A stretch of 64,000 bases of DNA from Peristeroidobacter soli (GCF_004138485.1 NZ_RYEV01000003.1:1364001-1428000); one strand, 5' to 3'. Counted from the first letter of the stretch, positions 7,796 to 16,857 are shown. A program made the numbers and translations. The notes: generated by a model from the letters alone, not told the origin.

Positions 7796-9571
7796 ATGGC
7801 AATAGATATCAAGGTCCCGGACCTGGGCGACTTCAAGGACGTCGAAGTCATCGACGTGCTGGTGAAGCCGGGCGATCAGGTCGACGTCGACACTCCGCTG
7901 ATCTCCATCGAAACCGAGAAGGCCACCATGGATGTGCCGTCCACGGCCGCCGGTGTGATCGCCTCGCTCGCGCTGAAGAAAGGCGATCGCGTTTCCAAAG
8001 GCACGCTGATCGGTCAGCTCGAAGCCAAGGGTGGCGCGGCGCCGGCCGCTGCTCCGCCGGCAGGCGCGAAGAAGACGAGTGGTGCGGCTGAAGAGCCCAA
8101 GTCCACGCCGTCGATCAGCAAGGAACAGTCGGAGAAGAACGCGGGCGCGCCTGCGTCGAAGACGGCATCCGGCGGTACGGCGTCGAGCCCGGCATCGGCG
8201 GCTCCGAGCAAGCCGGAGTCGAGCGGTGGCTCAACGGGTGGCGGCGAAGTTCGCGTGCCCGATCTCGGTGACTTCAAAGACGTCGAAGTCATCGACGTGC
8301 TGGTGAAGCCCGGGGATCGCATCGAAGTCGATACGCCGCTGCTGACGCTCGAGACCGAGAAGGCGACGATGGATGTGCCGTCCACGGCCGCCGGCGTGGT
8401 CAAGTCGCTGTCGTTGAAGAAGGGCGATCGGGTTTCCAAGGGCGCGTTGATCGGTCTGCTCGAAGGCGGCGCGACGCCTGCATCGAAGGGTGCACCCGAA
8501 GAGCCGGTGTCGACGCCGAGCAAGGCGGAGACTGCGCGTCCCGCGCCGGCAAAGGCTGCGGCCCCGGCGGCTGCGCCCGCTCCGGCGAAGTCCGAGTCGG
8601 CGCCGGCTGCGCCGAGCCTTTCTCCGCAGATCGACGAAGCCGGCTTTGCCAAAGCGTACGCCAGCCCATCGGTTCGCAAGTTCGCTCGCGAGCTGGGCGC
8701 CGATCTGAGCCGTGTGAAAGGCACCGGTCCGAAAGGTCGCATCACGCCCGACGACGTGAAAGCGTTCGTCAAACAAGCGCTCGCTTCGGGTGCGGGCGCT
8801 GGCGCAGCGGCCGGCGGTGGCGGCGGTGCGCTGCCGAAGGTGCCTGACGTCGATTTCTCCAAGTTCGGCGAGATCGAGGTCAAGCCGCTCAGCCGCATTC
8901 AGAAAATCTCCGGTCCGCATCTGCAGGCCAGCTGGCTGAACATTCCGCACGTCTGGCAGATGGACGAGGCGGATATCACCGAGCTGGAAGAAACCCGCAA
9001 GAAGCTCAAGGGCGAAGCCGAGAAGCAGGGCATCAAGCTCACGCCGCTCGCGTTCGTCCTGCGTGCCTGCGTGAAGGCGCTGAAGGAGTTCCCGAACGTC
9101 AACAGCTCGCTGGAGTCGTCGGGCAAGAACCTCATTCTCAAGAAGTACATCAACCTGGGCTTCGCGGCGGACACGCCGGGTGGCCTGGTCGTGCCGGTGA
9201 TCAAGGATGCGGACAAGAAGGACATCTACGAGATCGCGCGCGATCTCGCCGACCTCTCGGCGAAGGCCCGTGACGGCAAGTTGAAAGTCACCGAAATGCA
9301 GGGCGCGACCTTTACGGTGTCGAGTCTCGGCGGCATCGGTGGCGTGGGCTTCACGCCCATCATCAATGCGCCGGAAGTGGCGATCCTCGGTGTCGCGAAG
9401 TCGAGCTTCAAACCGGTCTACAAGGACGGTCAGTTCGTGCCGCGCCTGATGTTGCCGTTCACCCTGGCCTACGATCACCGCGTGGTCGACGGCGCCGCTG
9501 GCGTGCGCTTCACCACGTTCCTCGCGGAGAAGCTCGCTGATGTCCGTGGGCTCATCGAGGCTGTGCCGTGA
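7796..9571 (+). CDS. aceF: Dihydrolipoamide acetyltransferase, E2 of pyruvate dehydrogenase, with two lipoyl domains
   Basis: Transfers acetyl from lipoyl-lysine to CoA and forms the core of the complex. The 591-residue protein has two lipoyl domains (about residues 3-76 and 150-225), each with the lipoylation motif ETEKATMD. Ala/Pro/Lys-rich flexible linkers join these to a peripheral-subunit-binding domain (about 288-325, starting YASPSVRKFAREL) and the catalytic domain (about 365-591). The active-site motif DHRVVDG lies near 560. The two lipoyl domains are almost identical, pointing to recent internal duplication or gene conversion. Its GTGA junction with lpdA indicates translational coupling. 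Confidence 0.96.
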   Translation: MAIDIKVPDLGDFKDVEVIDVLVKPGDQVDVDTPLISIETEKATMDVPSTAAGVIASLALKKGDRVSKGTLIGQLEAKGGAAPAAAPPAGAKKTSGAAEEPKSTPSISKEQSEKNAGAPASKTASGGTASSPASAAPSKPESSGGSTGGGEVRVPDLGDFKDVEVIDVLVKPGDRIEVDTPLLTLETEKATMDVPSTAAGVVKSLSLKKGDRVSKGALIGLLEGGATPASKGAPEEPVSTPSKAETARPAPAKAAAPAAAPAPAKSESAPAAPSLSPQIDEAGFAKAYASPSVRKFARELGADLSRVKGTGPKGRITPDDVKAFVKQALASGAGAGAAAGGGGGALPKVPDVDFSKFGEIEVKPLSRIQKISGPHLQASWLNIPHVWQMDEADITELEETRKKLKGEAEKQGIKLTPLAFVLRACVKALKEFPNVNSSLESSGKNLILKKYINLGFAADTPGGLVVPVIKDADKKDIYEIARDLADLSAKARDGKLKVTEMQGATFTVSSLGGIGGVGFTPIINAPEVAILGVAKSSFKPVYKDGQFVPRLMLPFTLAYDHRVVDGAAGVRFTTFLAEKLADVRGLIEAVP

Positions 9572-11436
9572 CCAAAGTCAACGTTCCCGATATCGGCGAC
9601 TTCAAGAACGTCGAAGTCATCGACGTGCTGGTGAAGCCGGGCGATGAAATCGCGCTGGAAACTCCGCTTGTCACTCTTGAGACCGAGAAGGCGACGATGG
9701 ATGTGCCGTCGCCTGCGGCGGGGGTCGTCAAGTCGGTGTCCATGAAGAAGGGCGACCGCGTTTCCAAAGGCAGCTTGATTCTCGAAGTCGAAGCCGCCGG
9801 CGCCGCCGCGTCGGCTCCGGCTGCTCCGAAGCAAGAGACAAAGGCCGCCGCGCCTGCTCCTGCCAAGGAAGAGGAAGACGTTCCATTCACGGATACGATC
9901 GTTCGCGAGAAAGCGAAAGCGTCGGCTGCCGCCGCGCCGACTCCCGCGAAGGACACGTCGGGCGGCACATACGATTTCGACATGGTCGTGTTGGGCGCCG
10001 GTCCCGGCGGTTACACTGCCGCGTTTCGTGCCGCCGATCTCGGCATGAAGGTCGCGCTGGTCGAGCGCTGGCCGCAGCTGGGTGGCGTCTGTCTCAACGT
10101 CGGCTGCATTCCTTCGAAGGCATTGCTTCACGCCGCGAAGGTGATCGAAGAAGCGCACGAAATGGAAAGCTTCGGCGTGACTTTCGGCAAGCCGCAGATC
10201 GATGCGGTCAAGCTGAAGGGCTGGAAGGAAAAGGTCGTCAGCAAGCTGACCGGTGGCCTGGGCATGCTCGCCAAGCAGCGCAAGGTCGAAGTCATTCGCG
10301 GCATCGGCAAGTTCGTCTCTGCGCACGAGATGCAGATCGCGAATACCGACATGACGCCGCTCTCCACCGTGCTGTCGAAGGGCGAGAACGCGCCGGGTGA
10401 GGGCGCGCGCAGAATTTCGTTCAAGAACTGCATCATCGCCGCCGGCTCCGAAGTGATTCGCTTGCCGGGCCTGCCCGACGATCCCCGCATCATTGATTCC
10501 ACCGGCGCGCTCGAGCTGGATCTGCCGAAGCGCATGCTGGTCATCGGCGGCGGCATCATCGGCCTGGAAATGGCGACGGTGTACGACGCGCTGGGCACGA
10601 AGGTCAGCGTCGTCGAGCTCACCGACGGGCTCATCCCCGGTTGCGATCGCGACCTGGTGCGTCCGCTCGAGAAGCGTGTCAGCAAGCGCTACGAGAAGAT
10701 CATGGTGAAGACCAAGGTCACCAAGGTCGAAGCGCTGAAGGAAGGCATTCGAGTCACGTTCGAAGGCGAGCAGGCCATCGAACCGCAGCTCTACGACAAG
10801 GTGCTGGTGGCGGTCGGTCGCAGCCCGAACGGCAAGAAGATCGGCGCGGAAGCGGCGGGCGTGGTCGTCAACGAGCGCGGCTTCATTCCCGTCGACAAAC
10901 AGATGCGTACCAACGTTTCACACATCTATGCGATCGGCGATATCGCCGGTCAGCCCATGCTCGCGCACAAGGCGTCGCATGAGGGCAAGCTCGCGGCCGA
11001 AGTCGCTCATGGCGAGAAACGTTTCTTCGATGCGCGCGTGATTCCGTCGGTTGCTTACACCGATCCGGAGATCGCGTGGGTCGGCGTGAGCGAGACCGAA
11101 GCGAAGGCCAAAGGCATCGCGTACGAGAAGGGCAGCTTCCCGTGGTCGGCGAACGCGCGTTCGCTCACGCTCGGCCGTGATGACGGTCTGACCAAGGTGC
11201 TGTTCGATCCGGCCACCCACCGGGTGATCGGCGGCGGCATCGTCGGTCCGAACGCGGGCGATCTGATCTCCGAAATCGCCCTCGCCATCGAGATGAACAC
11301 GGACGCCACCGACCTGGGCCTGACCATCCATCCGCATCCGACGCTCTCGGAAACGGTGATGTTCTCGGCCGAGGCGTATGAGGGCACGCTGACCGACCTG
11401 TACGTGCCGAAGAAGGCCGCGCGGCCGGCTCACTAG
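9568..11436 (+). CDS. lpdA: Dihydrolipoamide dehydrogenase (E3) with an N-terminal lipoyl domain
   Basis: FAD- and NAD-dependent E3 that reoxidises dihydrolipoamide. Unlike classical E3 proteins of about 475 residues, this one has 622 because it carries its own lipoyl domain (residues 1-77, ETEKATMD) and a linker before the flavoprotein part (from about 133). The redox-active disulfide lies in GGVCLNVGCIPSKAL (about residues 173-187), the NAD-binding glycine motif in VIGGGIIGLEMA, and the C-terminal catalytic His-Glu pair in HPHPTLSE near 590. Lipoyl-E3 fusions are known in several proteobacteria. It starts with GTG overlapping the aceF stop and is followed by a GC-rich hairpin terminator. 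Confidence 0.96.
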   Translation: MTKVNVPDIGDFKNVEVIDVLVKPGDEIALETPLVTLETEKATMDVPSPAAGVVKSVSMKKGDRVSKGSLILEVEAAGAAASAPAAPKQETKAAAPAPAKEEEDVPFTDTIVREKAKASAAAAPTPAKDTSGGTYDFDMVVLGAGPGGYTAAFRAADLGMKVALVERWPQLGGVCLNVGCIPSKALLHAAKVIEEAHEMESFGVTFGKPQIDAVKLKGWKEKVVSKLTGGLGMLAKQRKVEVIRGIGKFVSAHEMQIANTDMTPLSTVLSKGENAPGEGARRISFKNCIIAAGSEVIRLPGLPDDPRIIDSTGALELDLPKRMLVIGGGIIGLEMATVYDALGTKVSVVELTDGLIPGCDRDLVRPLEKRVSKRYEKIMVKTKVTKVEALKEGIRVTFEGEQAIEPQLYDKVLVAVGRSPNGKKIGAEAAGVVVNERGFIPVDKQMRTNVSHIYAIGDIAGQPMLAHKASHEGKLAAEVAHGEKRFFDARVIPSVAYTDPEIAWVGVSETEAKAKGIAYEKGSFPWSANARSLTLGRDDGLTKVLFDPATHRVIGGGIVGPNAGDLISEIALAIEMNTDATDLGLTIHPHPTLSETVMFSAEAYEGTLTDLYVPKKAARPAH

Positions 11437-11451
11437 AAATATATGTGAAAT

Positions 11452-11472
11452 GGCCGGTCCGCTGGACCGGCC
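11452..11472 (+). terminator. Likely terminator of the aceE-aceF-lpdA operon
   Basis: A perfect 9-bp GC-rich stem (11452-11460 with 11464-11472) and 3-base loop start 15 bases after the lpdA stop codon. No long T tract follows, so termination may be Rho-assisted or weak. Confidence 0.65.
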
Positions 11473-11711
11473 CCCGTTGCTTGTGAGTAAACGACTGGGG
11501 CCATTTATGCCGTTTGTTCCCAACTCATTTCATCACAAGCAGATAACTTAATGCCAACCACGAATGGGTGGGCGGTGCAGGGTTAACAGTCGAACCCTGA
11601 CCGGTCGACCACAGTGGAAACCCCTTTTGCATCGCCCGCCGTAGCCAGGATAAAAACAAAGGCAACATGCACAAAGAGTGGTCAGGCAGACGCGTCGCTT
11701 AGGGATTGCTC

Positions 11712-12329
11712 GTGATCGATCGCCGGAGTCATGGGGAAGTCAAGGTAGCAACCTCAGCGCGTGCCGTGGACACGCGAGACGAGCTTGCGTCTTCGGACGC
11801 TGCCGCTGAGCCCGTCGATCAGGGCAATAAACGCTTCGCCCAATGGTTCAAGGATTGGCGCAAGCCGGTCCGGCATTGGCTGTCGCGCCGCGCCGCCGTG
11901 CCAGCTGCCGAGCTGGACGACCTGGCTCAGGAAGTTTTTCTACGCCTGCTCCGTTATAGCGAGAAGACCGCGGTCGAGAACCCGCTGGGCTACCTGCTGC
12001 GGATCGCTGGCAATGTCGCGAGTGAATGGCGCGAGCGCGCCCGGGTGTCCAAACCCCACGATCAGGAATGGCTCGATGACCTGCTGATCGAGCCCGATCA
12101 GGAGCCGGAAAATTCCGTCTCCCAGGCCCGCACCAATGCCAGCGTGCAGGCCGCCGTCGACAAGTTGCCGTTCCGGCAGCGTCAGGTACTACTGTTGCGA
12201 GTGAACGAGGGGCTGACCTACAAGCAGATCGCCGACCGGCTCAAGCTGTCGCCGCGCATCGTGCTTCGTGATCTGTCCCGCGCCTACAGCCAGCTGCGCA
12301 CGCGGCTGGATCCGGAAGACCTCAAGTGA
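11712..12329 (+). CDS. FecI-like ECF sigma factor (relay module 1)
   Basis: A 205-residue extracytoplasmic-function sigma factor. Region 2 contains ELDDLAQEVFLRLLRY and the following GYLLRIAGNVASEWRER. Region 4 contains KLPFRQRQVLLLRVNEGLTYKQIADRL. I chose GTG at 11712, because the three sigma paralogues here all begin with a GTG-Ile-Asp-Arg codon series (11712, 24064, 27142). It overlaps the next gene, an anti-sigma FecR, by 4 bases (GTGA), and a STN-type receptor follows. This is the classical cell-surface signalling order, in which a ligand at the outer membrane frees the sigma factor. Its target promoters are not known; the neighbouring receptor and precursor gene are candidates. Confidence 0.92.
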   Translation: MIDRRSHGEVKVATSARAVDTRDELASSDAAAEPVDQGNKRFAQWFKDWRKPVRHWLSRRAAVPAAELDDLAQEVFLRLLRYSEKTAVENPLGYLLRIAGNVASEWRERARVSKPHDQEWLDDLLIEPDQEPENSVSQARTNASVQAAVDKLPFRQRQVLLLRVNEGLTYKQIADRLKLSPRIVLRDLSRAYSQLRTRLDPEDLK

Positions 12330-13468
12330 AGGAACCACAAGAGGGCGAGGACATGCCAGCAGAACCTGTGTCGGAACGTACGCGGATGGCGAGCCAGGAG
12401 GCTGCCTATTGGTATATCCGCTGTGTGGATGAGCCGGTGATGAAGGCAGGCGATCGCAAGCTGCTGCTGACGTGGCTGCGCCGCTCCCCTGAGAACATCT
12501 CGGAATTTCTGCACATCATCCAGGTGGATGGCGTCGGCCTGCAGCACCCCTTGCACGACGTCGTGAAGGAAGCGGAGCAGTCGTCCAATGTCTATGACAT
12601 CGGAACGCGCGAGCAAGTGTCGAACTACGAATACAACCCCAGCCCTTCCGTCCCCGACGCCGTCAGAACCAAGCTGCCACCGGCCTGGGCGTTTGCCGCG
12701 ATGATCGCCGTGCTGGCAGTCGCGCTGGGCTTCGGCTTCGTCGTGCTGAAGAACTCTCCCAACCGCACGGTCACCACCGTCGCCAGTCAATGGCAGAACA
12801 TGACCCTCGACGACGGCAGCACCGTCCACATGGACGCGCGCACCAAACTGAAGATCGAGTTCAGTGACGAGCGCCGCCTCGTTCATCTATTCGAGGGCCG
12901 CGCGGTATTCGAAGTCGCGAAGGACAAAAACCGGCCGTTCACGGTGCGCACTCACATCGTCGATGTGACTGCGGTCGGCACTCGCTTCGAGGTGGCTATC
13001 AACCCTGGTGTTACGACCACGGTTTCCGAAGGTGTCGTGAGAGTGACGCCGCACGGGAAGCTGAGCGATGCCTCGACCATGAAGGAGCTGCACGCGGGCG
13101 AGGAGTTGCGTGTGTTCAACAGTAACGCCGGGCGGGATGAGCGGCTGTTTGGTGGCGGTGGGGGATACGCCGATCTCTCCAAGATGAATGTGCTCAAGGT
13201 CGATGCGGAACTCAAGCTCGATTGGGTGAACGGCTGGGTGACATTGCAGGGTGGCGAGCCCATCGGCGACATCGTTACGCAGTTCAATCGCCGCAATGCC
13301 ACTCAAATCAAGCTCGAGGATGACGGCATTGCTGCCAAACCGCTGAAGGGTAATTACTACCGGCTTCGCCTCGATAGTCCGGAAAGTTTCGTCAGGGTGC
13401 TTGAGAGCCAGGAGGGTATCGTCGTGATCAGAGACCGCGGAGATTTAGTGCGCCTGAAGTCGGAATAG
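12326..13468 (+). CDS. FecR-like anti-sigma factor (relay module 1)
   Basis: A 380-residue inner-membrane signalling protein. The N-terminal cytoplasmic DUF4880-type domain (about residues 15-65) should bind the sigma factor. One membrane helix lies at about 113-135 (AWAFAAMIAVLAVALGFGFVV), followed by the periplasmic FecR domain (about 140-245, with RLVHLFEGRAVFEVAKDKNRPFTV) and a C-terminal STN-binding region. The GTG at 12326 overlaps the sigma stop. ATG at 12353, preceded by GAGGGCGAGG, is an equally plausible start. It lies directly upstream of the receptor gene (6-base gap), so the three genes form one operon. Confidence 0.92.
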   Translation: MKEPQEGEDMPAEPVSERTRMASQEAAYWYIRCVDEPVMKAGDRKLLLTWLRRSPENISEFLHIIQVDGVGLQHPLHDVVKEAEQSSNVYDIGTREQVSNYEYNPSPSVPDAVRTKLPPAWAFAAMIAVLAVALGFGFVVLKNSPNRTVTTVASQWQNMTLDDGSTVHMDARTKLKIEFSDERRLVHLFEGRAVFEVAKDKNRPFTVRTHIVDVTAVGTRFEVAINPGVTTTVSEGVVRVTPHGKLSDASTMKELHAGEELRVFNSNAGRDERLFGGGGGYADLSKMNVLKVDAELKLDWVNGWVTLQGGEPIGDIVTQFNRRNATQIKLEDDGIAAKPLKGNYYRLRLDSPESFVRVLESQEGIVVIRDRGDLVRLKSE

Positions 13469-13474
13469 CCAGCG

Positions 13475-16297
13475 GTGATTGTTTGTCGATGGCGTTTGGC
13501 AAGGATGCTCGCCGCCGCGCTAACGATGGCGTGGGCTCAACTGACCGTGGCGCAGAGCAGCTCGGTCAGTACGGAATATTCCCTCTCCATCCCCAGCGGC
13601 TCCTTGACCACGGCGATCGACCAGTTCTCCAAACAGACTGGTCTGCAGATGGCTACGGACCTGACTCCCGAACAGCAGCAGCGAACCGTCGATGCCGTGA
13701 TCGGGCGTTTCACGGCAGATGCGGCACTGGACAGGCTGCTTGCTGCCAGCGAGCTCACGCATATTTGGTTGGATGCCTCCACGGTCAGGATCTATGTGCG
13801 CGTTGTCGAGCTTCCCCAAGGCGAAGCCGGTCAGCGGGATGTGTTGGTGACGGGAAGTCGGCTTGGAGGCGGCGAGGGGCCGGCTCCCATTCGTAGATAC
13901 ACTCGGGAGCAGCTCGATCGTCTCGGGGTCTCCTCGCTGGCCGGCGCGGCGACCTTCATGACCCAGCAGCCATTTTCTTTTGGAGAATGGGTTCAGCGTA
14001 GCGGAGCCCAGCATTTTCAACTGCGCGGGTTGGGTGTGGACACCACCCTGGTTCTGATCAATGGTCGTCGCGCGCAGCCTAGTGCGACAAGCGTTAGCTT
14101 GAATGCGTTTGACCTGAATGCGATTCCGCTCACGGCAGTGGAGCGGATTGAAGTCATGTCGGATTCAGCCTCGGCAATATACGGTTCCGATGCCATCGGG
14201 GGGGTCGTCAATATCATTCTCAAGCAGGAGGTCGACCAGCCGGATGTTTTTCTTCATTACGGAGGCGCGTCTGGAGGTGCCTACGAGCGGCGTGCAGCGG
14301 GCTCCATCGGCACAGCCTGGCAACGTCTGAAAACGGCGCTCACACTCGACTACTTTGATCGCTCCATGCTCGTCGGCGCAGAGCGCGATCTCTGGCGCAA
14401 TCAGGATTTTCGGCGCTTCGGCGGCAAGGACTATCGTACAACTGCGTCGCCTCAAGCCAACGTCTACTCGCTCACCGGTACGCCACTGGCTGGATTGCCG
14501 ATGTCACAGGCATCGGTGCCTGTGGGAAGCACCGGTGTCGGTCTTCGACCGGAGGACTTCCTGGAAACGGCTGGCAAACTCAGTCAGTACTCCACACGGA
14601 AAACCACGGCCATCGAACCTGACCTGAAGCAATTGTCAGCCGTCGGCTCGGCCGAATTTTCCATTGGCAGTCGTGCCGCCATTTTTGGCGAGATGTTGAT
14701 GAGCTCGCGTGACATTCTGAATCAAGGCCCCTTGGCGGCCGCGACGGGGCAGATCGTGCCAGCAACGAACCCCTTCAATCCCTTCGGCCAGGCGGTCAGG
14801 GTGGATTTTGCGCTGGCCGGAATAGAGCCCGTATCTCTGTTGACGGAAGGAGAGTCAACGAGGTTCGTGCTCGGCGCTCGGGGCGAGCTGAGTCGCTGGG
14901 ATTGGGAACTTGCACTCACCCGCAGCAGTGATAGCGCCCGCGTGCAGTCAATCAATGAACTGGATCTCTCTCGGGTTCAAGCGGCGCTGCAGTCGACGGA
15001 CCCGCAAACCGCACTGAATCCCTTTGCAGATGGGGTGTCAGGGAGCGATGCATTGTTGTCTTCCCTGGTTCGGGATCAAGGGTACGACTATTTCTCGCGA
15101 GCATGGTTGTTTTCCGGATTCGTGCGCGGCCCATTGTTTCGCATGCCCGGAGGAACGAGCGAGTTTGTCGTCGGAGGAGAGCTGCGGCGAGAAGGAGTGA
15201 AAACCGTCGACACATCGCCGCTTGAGCAACAGCGCGACATCGTTTCTGAGTTTGCGGAGGTCAATCTGCCATTACTGAAGCAACTGTCGCTCAAGCTGGC
15301 CTTGCGGGCGGATCTCTATGAGCACGCCGGCGACTCGGTGAATCCACAGTATGGGCTCGTATGGCGGCCGAACCAGGATTGGTTGATCCGAGCCGCTTAT
15401 GGCACCAGCTTTCGGCCGCCGTCATTGTCTGAATTGTCCTTCCCAAGGTCGGAGTTGGTGTTCCCTCTTGCGGACCTGCAGCGTGGGGGGGCGGCGTCTC
15501 CCGTCAGGGTGATCGTTGGCGGCAATCCCGACCTGGAAAATGTATCAGCGCATTCTTTCACCACAGGCGTTGCGTATCGGGCCAGCGATTGGCTCGGGCT
15601 GCATTGGGGCGCTAACTATTGGCGGGTGGTGATGGACAATCGCATCGTCCTGCCTGGTGTTCTGAATCTGGCGAAACTGGAAGAAGTGCCTGGTCGCGTC
15701 ACGCGCTCGGCACCGACCGATGCCGACAGGTTGGCGGGCTGGGCTGGTGCACTTCAATCAGTCGACATCTCGCTACTCAATTACGGCCGCCTGGAGACCA
15801 GCGGTATCGATCTCGATCTCTCATATCGCATCGGCGGGAGCCTGGGGGACCTGCGAGGTGCCCTTTCGGCGACTTGGGTTGACAACTATGCGTCGCAGGA
15901 CATGGCCCCGATCCAGTCGCCGGATCGCGTAGGCATTGCCAATTACTCAGGCACCATTCCCGAGTGGCGCCTGGTCGGGTCGTTGACGTGGGATGGCCGT
16001 GGCTGGGGCGTTTCCACGACGGCCACCTTTACGCCGAGCTACCAGGATTCAGATCTTTCCGGGCCGCTGAATCGGCGCCTGCCGTCGCGGACCGTCATCG
16101 ACATGCAGGCGTGGCTGGAGCTGGGGGGGCTATTCGGCCCGGCTTGCTTCAATGATCTCAAGATTACGGCCGGTGCATTGAACCTGTTCGACGAAAAGGT
16201 GGATTTTGCCAATGCAGGTCTGATGTACGGCTTCGATATATCGCAAGCGGACTTGAAGCAACGATTCACCTACTTGCGGATCGCCAAGAGCTTCTAG
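13475..16297 (+). CDS. TonB-dependent receptor with STN signalling domain (receptor 1)
   Basis: Outer-membrane active transporter of 940 residues. Order: signal peptide (about 1-27), STN domain (about 33-110), plug (about 125-250, with LRGLGVDTTLVLINGRR and SDSASAIYGSDAIGGVVNIIL), and a beta-barrel ending in Phe after TYLRIAKS. The STN domain signals it is a transducer that contacts FecR. It is a close paralogue of the receptor at 29147, sharing long blocks such as GEGPAP, LNAFDLN, IPL and YGGASGGA. Its stop faces the stop of a lasso precursor gene 60 bases away. GTG at 13475 and ATG at 13505 are both possible starts. A lasso-peptide ligand is my inference. Confidence 0.93.
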   Translation: MIVCRWRLARMLAAALTMAWAQLTVAQSSSVSTEYSLSIPSGSLTTAIDQFSKQTGLQMATDLTPEQQQRTVDAVIGRFTADAALDRLLAASELTHIWLDASTVRIYVRVVELPQGEAGQRDVLVTGSRLGGGEGPAPIRRYTREQLDRLGVSSLAGAATFMTQQPFSFGEWVQRSGAQHFQLRGLGVDTTLVLINGRRAQPSATSVSLNAFDLNAIPLTAVERIEVMSDSASAIYGSDAIGGVVNIILKQEVDQPDVFLHYGGASGGAYERRAAGSIGTAWQRLKTALTLDYFDRSMLVGAERDLWRNQDFRRFGGKDYRTTASPQANVYSLTGTPLAGLPMSQASVPVGSTGVGLRPEDFLETAGKLSQYSTRKTTAIEPDLKQLSAVGSAEFSIGSRAAIFGEMLMSSRDILNQGPLAAATGQIVPATNPFNPFGQAVRVDFALAGIEPVSLLTEGESTRFVLGARGELSRWDWELALTRSSDSARVQSINELDLSRVQAALQSTDPQTALNPFADGVSGSDALLSSLVRDQGYDYFSRAWLFSGFVRGPLFRMPGGTSEFVVGGELRREGVKTVDTSPLEQQRDIVSEFAEVNLPLLKQLSLKLALRADLYEHAGDSVNPQYGLVWRPNQDWLIRAAYGTSFRPPSLSELSFPRSELVFPLADLQRGGAASPVRVIVGGNPDLENVSAHSFTTGVAYRASDWLGLHWGANYWRVVMDNRIVLPGVLNLAKLEEVPGRVTRSAPTDADRLAGWAGALQSVDISLLNYGRLETSGIDLDLSYRIGGSLGDLRGALSATWVDNYASQDMAPIQSPDRVGIANYSGTIPEWRLVGSLTWDGRGWGVSTTATFTPSYQDSDLSGPLNRRLPSRTVIDMQAWLELGGLFGPACFNDLKITAGALNLFDEKVDFANAGLMYGFDISQADLKQRFTYLRIAKSF

Positions 16298-16316
16298 CTA
16301 CAGCGCGAATAGTCAA

Positions 16317-16344
16317 GAGGGCCCGTGTCTCAGCGCGAGCCCTC
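16317..16344. terminator. Possible terminator between receptor 1 and the convergent precursor gene
   Basis: A 6-bp GC-rich inverted repeat (16317-16322 with 16339-16344) with a 16-base loop lies between the two convergent stop codons. There is no T tract, so the call is tentative. Confidence 0.4.
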
Positions 16345-16356
16345 GTCGGCCTTGGG

Positions 16357-16503
16357 TTACAAACCGAGATACGTATAAGTACAGCAGGAGTCCGGTACCA
16401 CCGGAACCTGGCCCGGCTGTTTCGTCTCCTTCATCGCATCTCCCAAATCAATCATCTCAATCCCTTGAACTTCGTCCTTCGTCGCCTCGATCTTCTCATT
16501 CAT
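16357..16503 (-). CDS. Lasso peptide precursor, orphan copy (A1)
   Basis: A 48-residue peptide gene, starting at ATG 16503 with AAAGGA 6 bases upstream. The acidic leader begins MNEKIEATKDEVQGIEMI and continues DLGDAMKETKQP. The predicted core is GQVPVVPDSCCTYTYLGL. Gly1 and Asp8 of that core could form the 8-residue isopeptide ring of a lasso peptide. Leader and core align with the second precursor at 34879: both have DLGDAM, ET followed by K or R, Gly, Pro at core position 4, Val at 6, Asp-Ser at 8-9. No maturation genes lie next to it, so it probably uses the B and C proteins encoded at 32-35 kb. It is convergent with receptor 1. Vicinal cysteines at core positions 10-11 are unusual. The exact leader cleavage site is uncertain. 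Confidence 0.85.
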   Translation of the reverse strand: MNEKIEATKDEVQGIEMIDLGDAMKETKQPGQVPVVPDSCCTYTYLGL

Positions 16504-16857
16504 GACGGTTCCTTTAAGGAATTATGACGACCTCCTGCCCGCCCGGTAGATAACCCTTCCTATTGGTTAACAGCAATACGTCGAGTTGCGGAGCTGAAAA
16601 ATAATAGTTCACACCCTCGGAAAAGGGGGGTTAAGCTCAGCACCTGATCCGGTCCATGTGGACAGAGACCCAAAGATCATCAGGACCTAGGTGCTTGGTT
16701 CGCCCTTGGTGGTTTGTAGTGGGCGTCATGGATGACGTCCGCTGCGAATCTTCGAGCCGGGCACCGCCTCGACGCGGAGAATTTGCAGCCCTTTCAGGGA
16801 GGATGGGGCTGCAAGCTTCCTCGGACCCACCGATGAAACCGCGATATTGCGGTCCGG
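16504..16857. other. Upstream region of precursor A1 and of the nuclease-helicase gene
   Basis: About 350 bases without a supported gene. The left part is the leader region of the minus-strand precursor. It includes GCAGGAGG (reverse complement at 16531-16538), 27 bases before the start codon; the same octamer lies 26 bases before the other precursor gene. The right part must contain the promoter of the gene at 16858. No further small precursor with the DLGDAM leader motif was seen here. Confidence 0.5.
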
